Shown here: positions 35,307 through 43,017 of the stretch, one piece after another
Numbering within the stretch: position 1 is the stretch's first letter
How the letters are laid out: every line of letters begins with the position of its first letter
Source of the DNA: Streptomyces uncialis
Lineage (GTDB): Bacteria > Actinomycetota > Actinomycetes > Streptomycetales > Streptomycetaceae
Direction: 5' to 3'
NCBI RefSeq assembly: GCF_036250755.1
Contig: NZ_CP109583.1
Coordinates: 7,496,001-7,560,000 of the forward strand
DNA length: 64,000 nt
Translations under genes and position numbers: made by a program
Notes under the pieces: generated by a model
The model's input: only the letters and a program-made list of their open reading frames with translations
Databases searched by the model: none
Told to the model about the DNA's origin: nothing

Positions 35307-36406
35307 CGGTGCCCCTCCTGGTCGTTCCCGGCGGCCAGGGCGACGGCCGGGCACATGCTCTCCGGGATCTCCTCCCACGCGTCACGCACCAGCCCCGCCG
35401 TCATGCCCCGCGCGGACAGCCGCGCCGACAGCAGCCCGTGCCCCGCGTGACCCGCCGCGACATAGGTGCGGCTGCGGTCCGGTATCCGGCCCAGCAGCGG
35501 TTCCCCGCCCCGGGTCGCGGGCCGCAGCCCCGCGCGCAGCTCGCAGGGGGTCGCGCCCGAGAGCCCCGGCACCGCGGACACCGCGAACATCAGCAGCCGG
35601 GCGACCCCGGCCGCGGTCATGCTCTCGTCGAACCCGGCGTCCTCCTCGGTCGCGCCGACGATGACCCCGCCGTCCACGCCCGGCGCCAGATAGAACGCCG
35701 ACGAGAAGATCAGCGGCACCTCGGCCGCCGGTTTCAGCACCACCAGCTGACCGCGCTGCGGGAACACCGGCAGCGACGGCGCGAGCGGCCCGCCCGACCA
35801 GGCACCCGCGGTGACGACCACCCGGTCCGCGCGGAACGAGCCCCGCGAGGTCGCCGCCACGGCGTACCCGGTGTGCTCGGTCAGCGCGCGGACCTCGGTG
35901 TCCTGGTGCCAGGACACCCCGGCCGCGTCGCACCGGGCGCGCACCGCCGCCAGGTACCGGGCGCCGTCGACCATCAGGCCCCCGGGATCGAGCAGGTACC
36001 GGCGCTCCGCGGGCAGCTTCATCCCGGGTGCCACGCCCGGCAGATCCTCCGCGCCGACCCACTTGGCGTCCGCCAGCAGGTCCAGCCGTCCGGCGTGGGC
36101 CTCCGCGTCGGACGCGCGCAGCGCCCGCAGGATCGGCCGCGCCACACTGAACGGGCCGTGCTCCGGCTCCAGCCGCCGGATGTCCTCGTCCAGCCGCGCC
36201 CGCCCCTCGCACAGCCACCGGTACAGCTCCGGGCGGCCGAGGTAGCGCAGCGACGGCACGGCGACCCCGGCCGCCTGCCGGGTCGCCCGTCCCGCCTCGG
36301 TCCCGGCGTCGAGCACGGCCACCGAGGCACCGGTCCCCGCGAGTTCCTCCGCGAGACACGCGCCGACGATGCCGCCGCCGACGAGCAGGTAGTCATATGT
36401 GGTCAA
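35303..36406 (-). CDS. glycine/D-amino-acid oxidase-like FAD enzyme
   Basis: 367 aa DAO/ThiO-type flavoenzyme. The N-terminal Rossmann motif is DYLLVGGGIVGACLAEEL. VTAGAWSGG and the C-terminal RAGLRPATRGGEPLLGRIPDRSR with AGHAGHG are typical of the family. In the related Bacillus (bha) and ammosamide systems an added glycine is reported as nitrogen donor and is oxidatively removed, which fits an enzyme of this family (inference). TTG 36406 is the only in-frame start near the 14-base overlap with the upstream gene; AAAGGAA lies upstream. Confidence 0.85.
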   Translation of the reverse strand: MTTYDYLLVGGGIVGACLAEELAGTGASVAVLDAGTEAGRATRQAAGVAVPSLRYLGRPELYRWLCEGRARLDEDIRRLEPEHGPFSVARPILRALRASDAEAHAGRLDLLADAKWVGAEDLPGVAPGMKLPAERRYLLDPGGLMVDGARYLAAVRARCDAAGVSWHQDTEVRALTEHTGYAVAATSRGSFRADRVVVTAGAWSGGPLAPSLPVFPQRGQLVVLKPAAEVPLIFSSAFYLAPGVDGGVIVGATEEDAGFDESMTAAGVARLLMFAVSAVPGLSGATPCELRAGLRPATRGGEPLLGRIPDRSRTYVAAGHAGHGLLSARLSARGMTAGLVRDAWEEIPESMCPAVALAAGNDQEGHR

Positions 36407-37496
36407 GGGAGCCCGTTCCTTTCTCCGTCAGCGCGGCGGCGCCCGGCAGGACCAGGGCGGCGGTGGTGACGGTGTGGTCGGTGTGGACGGCGGCCGGGGG
36501 ACCGGTGAGTCCCCGGGCCGCCTGGAGCAGCCGCAGCGGCCGGCCCCGGAGCTGGAGCATGAACCAGCGGTCCGGCTCGTCGGCGGTCCGGGCCGGACAG
36601 GCCAGCCGCAGCACGCCGTCGGCGTGGTAGCGCTGGAGCCCCTCGACGCACACGGTGAGTTCCAGGGCGTCCGCCGGGAGGGGCACCTCCGGTCCGGTGA
36701 GCCGCAGCGACGCCGGGAACCGGGCCGCGCAGCCACGGGTGTCGTGGTCCCAGACCATCCGTCCGGCGAGCAGCCCGGTGTCCGGGTCCCGGGGCAGGGC
36801 CCGCAGCACCCCGCCCGAGACGACGGCGAGGGCCCCGGCCGGATGGCCGCCGTCGTCGGAGCCGTCCGGCGGTTGGTCCCCGGCCGTGTCGAGCAGATCG
36901 AGCCCCGGCAGCACCCGCCGCCCCGCCAGCTTCGCGAGCCGTTCCCGGCTGCCGCCCGAGGTGAACGCCAGCCACGCGGCCGTCACCAACTGGGCGGCGA
37001 CCGCCGGGCCCAGCAGCAGCGGACGCCGCCGCCAGTGCGCGGGCGGCTCCGGCGCCAGGTCCGTCGACGGGAGTGGCGGCAGCGGCGGTCGGGCGGCGGG
37101 CGGGGAGCCGGTGAGCCCCCGGCCGACCGTCCCGGCGCCGATCAGGACCGGGCCCGCGACCGTCTCCAGCCGCGCCAGCACCGACGCCGACGCCCAGGCG
37201 CCGTCGCCGTGGTCGCCGGATCGGGGGTCCCGCCGGGTCTCCCGGACCCGGGCCACCGCGCTCTGCAACGGCGCCCCGGGCACCGAGCCCCACGCCCGCT
37301 CCGCGCCCGCCAGCAGCTCCCGGACGTACGCGGTGACCCGGGCGCCCGAGCCGTCGTCGCCGGACAGGCGCCGGGAACCGCTGACCCGCTGCCGGTCGTC
37401 CCGCAGGACGGTGACGGTGTCGAGGCTCTCCGCCGTGTGCGCGCCGGACGGGGTCGGGGTGAGCAACCCGGTCCCGGTGAGCCGCTGTTCAGCCAT
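36393..37496 (-). CDS. TldE/PmbA-like partner protein (divergent)
   Basis: 367 aa, lying directly after the TldD-like gene with an 8-base overlap, as TldE genes do. Sequence likeness to TldE is faint (YVRELLAGAERAWGSVPG; AAWLAFTSGGSRERLAKLAGRRVLPGLDLLD, then the late GVLRALPRDPDTGLLAGRM). It has no HExxxH motif, as expected for the non-catalytic subunit. Pro/Arg-rich linkers are present near 130-150. ATG 37496 is the start. The assignment relies mainly on neighbour and size. Confidence 0.6.
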   Translation of the reverse strand: MAEQRLTGTGLLTPTPSGAHTAESLDTVTVLRDDRQRVSGSRRLSGDDGSGARVTAYVRELLAGAERAWGSVPGAPLQSAVARVRETRRDPRSGDHGDGAWASASVLARLETVAGPVLIGAGTVGRGLTGSPPAARPPLPPLPSTDLAPEPPAHWRRRPLLLGPAVAAQLVTAAWLAFTSGGSRERLAKLAGRRVLPGLDLLDTAGDQPPDGSDDGGHPAGALAVVSGGVLRALPRDPDTGLLAGRMVWDHDTRGCAARFPASLRLTGPEVPLPADALELTVCVEGLQRYHADGVLRLACPARTADEPDRWFMLQLRGRPLRLLQAARGLTGPPAAVHTDHTVTTAALVLPGAAALTEKGTGSLDHI

Positions 37497-38805
37497 CCCG
37501 GGCCTCCCGTACGCCGACCAGTCCGGAGGGGATGCGTACCCCCGCGTTGGCGAAGGTCACCACCAGCGGGAACTGTCCGAGCTTGCCGCAGCCCTTGGTC
37601 GCCCGCCCGTACTCCACGGCACGGGTGGTGACCGGTGCGAGACCGGCGAGCACGGTGAGCCCGTCGCCGCGCAGATCCAGCGGGGGCAGCCGCCGGACCG
37701 TACCGTCCGGGCGGTGGTGCAGCGGGGTGTACGAACGGAACACGAAGGCCCCGGTCGCGATGTTCATCACCTGGAGCTGGAGATCGAGCGGCGCGATCCA
37801 CTCCCCGCGCGGCACCGGCCACCGGCGCCCGGCCCCGGCGGGGCCGATCCCGCCGGGCGCGTCGCCCACGGCGGTACCGCCAGGCGCGTCGCCCACCAGC
37901 GCGGCCGTGTGCGTCATCCGGGGGATCGCCGGATGCCGGTAGTCGAGCCGCCGTCCGTGCCCGGTCGGGGCCGTGCCCAGCAGCCCGGCCGTCGCCAGGT
38001 CCGTCATCGGCTCACCGACCCGGCCCCCGTCGATCAGTACGGCGTCCCGGCACGCAGTGCCCTCGTCGTCGACGGCCGACCGCAGCCCACGGGCCGCCCG
38101 CCCGCCGCCGTCCACCACCGTCAGCCAGCCGGGCGCGACCGGCAGATCCGCGCGCCGCCCGAGATAGCTGGTGCCCGACGCCACCACGTCGGCCTCCATC
38201 GGATGGCCCACCAGCTCATGGAAGAACGCCCCCGCCCGCCCCGGGTCCAGCACCAGGTCGCAGCCCTCGGGCACGGTGTCCGCGAGGGGCAGCGCCAGCC
38301 GGGACCGCAGCGCCGCGACGGCCGCCCCGACCCGTTCGGCGCCCTCGGCCGCGTCGCCGTCCACCGGCCACGGCACCACCTCCGTCCCGTGCGTGCCGTC
38401 CGCCGCGCGGGCACCGACCTCCACCGTGCACCACAGCCGCTCGTCCACGGTCACCCACGCGTCGTCCCCGGCGGCCACATGCTGGTGCAGCACCCCGAGG
38501 GTGAGCTCCGTGCCGTCCCGGGCGAGGTCCCGCAGCACCTTGTCCGCCGCGTCGTCCGGCGCGAACAGCGGACGGTCCGCGAGCCCCCGGGCCCGCTGGG
38601 CCACCCGCGCCCCGACCGGCCTGGTCCGGTCCGCGAACAGGTCCGCCCCGTCCGCGAACCGATGGGTGACATGCCCCCGTCCGTCATGGGTCTCCACGCA
38701 CGCGCCCCAGCGCCGTTCGGTCCGCGCCTCGTCGGCGCCCCGCTCCCGGTACACCCGGCGCAGCCGGTGGGAGTGCTCCGCGAACACCCGGGTCCGGCGG
38801 CTCAT
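37489..38805 (-). CDS. TldD-like metalloprotease
   Basis: 438 aa. The zinc motif HELVGH (196-201) followed by PMEAD matches the HExxxH signature of TldD. The late KGCGKLGQFPLVVTFANAGVRI resembles the family's C-terminal Cys/Gly motif. TldD/TldE proteases digest unfolded peptides and mature several RiPPs, so it may degrade the carrier peptide and free the small-molecule product. ATG 38805 is in an ATGA overlap with the LanB-like gene. It has an inserted GDAPGGTAVGDAPGG repeat near residue 310. Confidence 0.85.
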   Translation of the reverse strand: MSRRTRVFAEHSHRLRRVYRERGADEARTERRWGACVETHDGRGHVTHRFADGADLFADRTRPVGARVAQRARGLADRPLFAPDDAADKVLRDLARDGTELTLGVLHQHVAAGDDAWVTVDERLWCTVEVGARAADGTHGTEVVPWPVDGDAAEGAERVGAAVAALRSRLALPLADTVPEGCDLVLDPGRAGAFFHELVGHPMEADVVASGTSYLGRRADLPVAPGWLTVVDGGGRAARGLRSAVDDEGTACRDAVLIDGGRVGEPMTDLATAGLLGTAPTGHGRRLDYRHPAIPRMTHTAALVGDAPGGTAVGDAPGGIGPAGAGRRWPVPRGEWIAPLDLQLQVMNIATGAFVFRSYTPLHHRPDGTVRRLPPLDLRGDGLTVLAGLAPVTTRAVEYGRATKGCGKLGQFPLVVTFANAGVRIPSGLVGVREARDG

Positions 38806-41495
38806 CCGGTCACCTCCCGGCCCACGACCTGCATCCGCAGCTCGCACGTGTAACGCCGCCCTTCCGCGTCGCGCAGCCACAGCTCCTCCGGACCGGGGGA
38901 CATGGCCTCCGCCGTCAACCGCCCCGCGTCCCGCGCGACATGGGCCACCAGGTCGGCCGCCAGCGGTGACGCCAGGTCCAGGAGGTACGGCTTGCGTTCC
39001 CTCGGCGAACGGCAGAACAGGAACCGCTGCCCGGTGCGGCGCGCGATCCGCCGCAGTTCCAGGAACCGCGCGTGCGGGGCGGGCAGCCCGAGCCGTCCGG
39101 TGTCCAGCGTCCAGCGGGCCCGCTGGAGGACCACCCCGTCGACGGTGACCTCGGGCACCTCGGTGATCACGCCTTCGGGTGCGGTGATTCCGGACGTCGT
39201 GATCCCGGGTGCGGTGACCTCGGGTGTGGTGACCTCGGGTGTCGCGCTTTCGGGTGCGGTGCTCTCGGCGGTCGCGCCCCGGGACGCGGCTTCCCCGGGT
39301 GTCGCGCTCTCGGACGCCGTGCTCCGGGACGCGGCTTCCCCGGACACCGTGCCCCCGGACACCGTGCCCCCGTCCGCCGGTTCCCCGTCCCCGGGGACGA
39401 ACGCCGGGTGCGCCACCTGCGGATGGGACAGCGCGGCGAACGGCGCGTACTTCACGAAGTCGTTCAGCGGCAGGTACGCCGAGACGGGTTCCCCCGCCGG
39501 GCCGGACATCCGCACCTCGGCCCGCCTTCCGTCGCCCACCGCCCGCCCGTCCACGGCCGGGCCGCTCCTGGCCGGGCCGTCCGAGGCCGGGCCACCCCCG
39601 GCCGATCCGTCCGGGGCCGGTCCGTCCGTGCCGGGGCCGACGGTCACCGTCACGTCCTCCGGCCGCCAGGGCGCCCGCTCCGCGTCCGCCCAGGAACCCG
39701 GGCGCAGCGCCACCTCGCGGCCCGGGAAGCGGTAGTACCCCTTGTTGCGCCGTCCGAAGTCGAAGCCCACCAGCCGCCCGTCCTGTTCGGCCACCCAGCG
39801 CTCGGCGTCGGCACCGAAGGGGCGCGGGCCGGAGTGCATCGTGCCCAGCCAGCCGGGCACCAGCAGATGGTGATGGACCCGGGCCACCACCAGCGCCGCG
39901 CCCTCCAGTTCCGCCGGGCCGGACGCCTTCACACACAGGTCCACCAGCGCGTAGCGGTCCCCGGTGACCCGCCGCGCGGCGGCGCCCAGCCGGGCCAGTC
40001 CGGCCGCCGCGTCCGCGACCGGGTACGTCGGCGCGTACGGCACCGCGAAGGCGCTGCCCGGCGCGGGGAACGCCTCGGCGGCCCGTGCCGCGTACGCGGT
40101 GAGGCTGAGCGGTCCCGTGTCACCGAGCGCCGCCCGTACCGCGTCGGTCGCCGCCCGCTGGGTGGCGGCCCCGTGCGCGACGCACACCTCCAGTACCGCG
40201 CGCAGCCGTTCGTGCCAGTGCCGGGCCGCCGCCGTGCCCACCCGCAGCGCGAACGGCGAGGCGCCCTCCTCGTAGAACACCGCCCGGTCGGCGTAGGTCG
40301 CCCCGGCCGCACGACGGGCGCTCTCCCCGGTCGCCGCCGTGAACGCCGCCTCCAGCGCGGCGATCCGTTCCGCCCGTGGCCCGGGCCCGCCGTCCAGGGG
40401 CCCGGCCTCCAGCTCGGCGCGGCACGCCTCCAGCCCGGCGATCCGCTCCAGCCAGACCTCCCGTGCGCCGGAGGGCGGCAGCTCCGCGAGCTGACCGCGC
40501 AGGGTCCGCAGCGGCTCCAGGTCGTACGGGCCGCCCCCGAGCCGGACATCGGCCGCCCCGGCGGAGAGCAGCAGCCGCAGCCCCCGGGCCAGGTCCCGGG
40601 CGGGCAGCCCGGTCGCCCGGACCAGTCCGCGCAGCGTCGCGCCGTCCGCGCCGAGCCGCCCGTACGCGGCCCCCGCGGCCCGCGTCAGCTCCGGCGCGGT
40701 GCCCTCGGGCAGCTCGGGCGGGACCCCGTCCGGGCCGCCGGGGCGCGCCCGGTGGAACACCAGGTCGGGCAGGAGCGCGCCGTCCCGGGCGACGGCCCGG
40801 GCGAGGGCGCGGCCCGCCCAGTGGGACAGGAACACCTTCCGGCGGCGCGGCAGATCGGTGCGCAGGGAGGTCGTGACGTCGACGGAGCCGTCGGTGCCGG
40901 TGCCGGTGCCGGTGCCGGTGCCAGGGCCAGGGCCGGTGTCGGCTTCGGCTTCGGGGCCGGTTTCCGCGAGGGTGCCGTACGCCATCGGGCCGAAGAAGCT
41001 CACCGTCTCGTTCTTCGCGCAGAACCGCTGGACATAGGTGTAGAGCTGACGGCGGGCCCGGCGCCTGCGGGAGTTCAGCGGTCCGTCGGCGGTGAGCAGC
41101 GGACGCAGCATGTTGCGGTAGGCGTCCGGGTTGGACAGCAGCACGGCCTCCGCGACCCGCGGCCGCTCCAGCACCACCCGCAGCTCCTTCGTCGCGTCGG
41201 CGTCGGCGCCCTCGTACAGGTCCCGGTAGCGGTGTGCCGCGCCGCGCCAGCGGTCCGCCGCGGTCCGCAGCGCGGCCGGGACGGACGGCAGCCGCTCCGG
41301 TTCGCAGCCCTCCACCGCCCGCGCCAGCCGTCCGAAGCCCGTCCCGGCGGCGGCCCGCAGGGCGTCCTCCGCGTCCAGCAGCTCGCGCGCGGCGGCCAGC
41401 GGGCCGTCCGGCGCGCCGAGCGCTTCGAGCCAGTCGAACGGCATGCCCGCGTGGCGGACCACGAAGTCGCCGCCGAGGGTCCACTCACGGCTCAT
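38802..41495 (-). CDS. LanB-like peptide aminoacyl-tRNA ligase candidate 2
   Basis: 897 aa truncated LanB protein. KNETVSFFGP ends at residue 170, and the C-terminal signature VVLQRARW, ERKPYLLDLASPL and PGPEELWL is shared with the other copies. No SpaB_C domain. It carries two low-complexity insertions: a Gly-Thr run after residue 180 (tandem GGTGCC at about 40897-40925) and a Ser/Thr/Ala/Glu-rich segment encoded by about 39180-39370. Expected to add an amino acid to the precursor C-terminus from charged tRNA. ATG 41495 overlaps the stop of the preceding gene by 4 bases. Confidence 0.84.
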   Translation of the reverse strand: MSREWTLGGDFVVRHAGMPFDWLEALGAPDGPLAAARELLDAEDALRAAAGTGFGRLARAVEGCEPERLPSVPAALRTAADRWRGAAHRYRDLYEGADADATKELRVVLERPRVAEAVLLSNPDAYRNMLRPLLTADGPLNSRRRRARRQLYTYVQRFCAKNETVSFFGPMAYGTLAETGPEAEADTGPGPGTGTGTGTGTDGSVDVTTSLRTDLPRRRKVFLSHWAGRALARAVARDGALLPDLVFHRARPGGPDGVPPELPEGTAPELTRAAGAAYGRLGADGATLRGLVRATGLPARDLARGLRLLLSAGAADVRLGGGPYDLEPLRTLRGQLAELPPSGAREVWLERIAGLEACRAELEAGPLDGGPGPRAERIAALEAAFTAATGESARRAAGATYADRAVFYEEGASPFALRVGTAAARHWHERLRAVLEVCVAHGAATQRAATDAVRAALGDTGPLSLTAYAARAAEAFPAPGSAFAVPYAPTYPVADAAAGLARLGAAARRVTGDRYALVDLCVKASGPAELEGAALVVARVHHHLLVPGWLGTMHSGPRPFGADAERWVAEQDGRLVGFDFGRRNKGYYRFPGREVALRPGSWADAERAPWRPEDVTVTVGPGTDGPAPDGSAGGGPASDGPARSGPAVDGRAVGDGRRAEVRMSGPAGEPVSAYLPLNDFVKYAPFAALSHPQVAHPAFVPGDGEPADGGTVSGGTVSGEAASRSTASESATPGEAASRGATAESTAPESATPEVTTPEVTAPGITTSGITAPEGVITEVPEVTVDGVVLQRARWTLDTGRLGLPAPHARFLELRRIARRTGQRFLFCRSPRERKPYLLDLASPLAADLVAHVARDAGRLTAEAMSPGPEELWLRDAEGRRYTCELRMQVVGREVTG

Positions 41496-43017
41496 GGGGT
41501 CCTCCCTGGGGCCAGGGCCCCGGCCCGGGTGAGCAGGCCGAGGAGTCGGGTACGGGTAGCCGGGGACAGCCGGTCGAGTCGGTCCGTGCCGCCGGCCGCG
41601 AGGTCCGTCACGACCTCGACGAGCCGGGGGTGCAGCCGGAAGGCGCTGCCGGTGCGCAGATGCGCGACGAACGTGCCGGGCCCCTTGCCGTCCACCGCGG
41701 CCCGCGCGGTCGAGGCGACCCGCGCCGACGGGTCCCAGACCGGCGGCCCGTCCGCCGGCGGCCCGACCGCGTGGGCGGTCGCGGCGGCTCCGGCGAGCCT
41801 GCCGGGGTACAGGTCGGTGTCCCGTGTCAGGTCGCCCAGCAGGGCGTGGATCGTGGCCGAGCGTTCGGCGGGGGCCAGGGTGCCCGGCGCGTCGAAGTCC
41901 GTCCAGCGCGGCAGATCGTGCTCCGGACGCGGCCGGAGGCGCAGCGGCACCCCGTCCCAGCCCGCCGGGGGCCTCCCGCCGCCGGACGGCCGGGGCAGCC
42001 GGAACGGCCGCAGCCCCGCGAGGACCGGCCGCACCCCGGGGCGGGCCCCGGGCCGTCGGCGATCAGCGCCACGGCCGCCGCCGCGTCCTTGGCGTCGGTG
42101 CCGGGCGCCCCGACCAGGAGTTCCACCGCGAGCGGGGTCCCCGGCCGCAGCCGCGCGCACAGCGCCGCCAGATCCGCCCGGCCGCCGCGCGCGCCGACCG
42201 CCGTCTCCCACGAGTCGAGCCGTGCCACGGTCACCGTCAGCCCCCGGCAGCACGCCCAGTGCCCGTCGGCCGACGCCGCCGCGTCCACCACGTCCAGCCA
42301 CCCCAGCCAGGGCGCCCCGGGCGTCCGCTCCCCGGGGACGGTCACCCACCGCACGTCCTCCGTACCGGGCAGCCACCCGGGCCGGACCGTCCGCGCCGGG
42401 ACCGCCGGATCGAACCGCGCGCCCGCCGCCGACGGCAGCTGCCCCAGGACCGCCCGGTGCTCCCAGGCGAACCGCCCGCACAGCGTCACCCGCGCCGGAC
42501 CGAGGGCCCGGACCAGGGCGAGCGCGGCGGGCAACTGCTGGTCGGTGTCGACCAGTACCCGCACCGTACGGTCCCCGGCCCACCGCAGCGCCAGCTCCAC
42601 CTCCGGACCGAACAGCCGGGTGCGGCGCGCGGCGGTGTCCGTCGCCGGGGCGGACTCCGTGGTCCCGTCCCGCAGTTCCAGGTCGTCGACCGCCAGGGTC
42701 AGCGCCGGATCGGCGTCACCCGCGAGCCGCAGCGCCATCCCGGTGGCCCGCAGCGCGGCCCGGTCGGCGCGGCCCCGCCGCAGCGCGTCGGCGGCGGCCC
42801 GCGCGAACAGCGCCCGCAGCGCGTCGGCCGAGGTGCCGCGCCCGGTGTCGAGCCGCTCGGCACGGGCCAGCAGCTGCTCCGGATCGGCCAGCCTGCGCAC
42901 GAAGTGCGCCCCGAGGTCGAGGAGGTCACCGCCGGACGCCGCGGAGACGGCCGTCGTAAAGTCGGTCAGCGGCGGGACGATCAGCGGCCCGTCGCCGCCC
43001 GGACCCGTGCCGCTCAT
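41492..43017 (-). CDS. unassigned operon protein, interrupted by a frameshift
   Basis: A 1526-base span that is not a multiple of three. From ATG 43017 one frame (opening with MSGTGPGGDGPLIVPPL) runs ~320 codons and then loses sense near ALIADGPG. Another frame continues from PGVRPVLAGLRPFRL to the stop at 41492. Adding one base in the C/G run at about 42030-42062 restores a 508-aa protein. Its C-terminus (FRLHPRLVEVVTDL, then LDRLSPATRTRLLGLL) looks winged-helix-like. The middle (VRVLVDTDQQLPAALALVRAL) faintly recalls B12/radical-SAM folds, but there is no CxxxCxxC. Function unknown. ATGA overlaps on both sides show it is part of the operon. Confidence 0.65.

Noticed and set aside
39072..42959. 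1295-codon open frame on the + strand
   Set aside because: It is antisense to two operon genes with clear family motifs; its Arg/Gly/Pro-rich translation is the usual shadow of GC-rich coding DNA.
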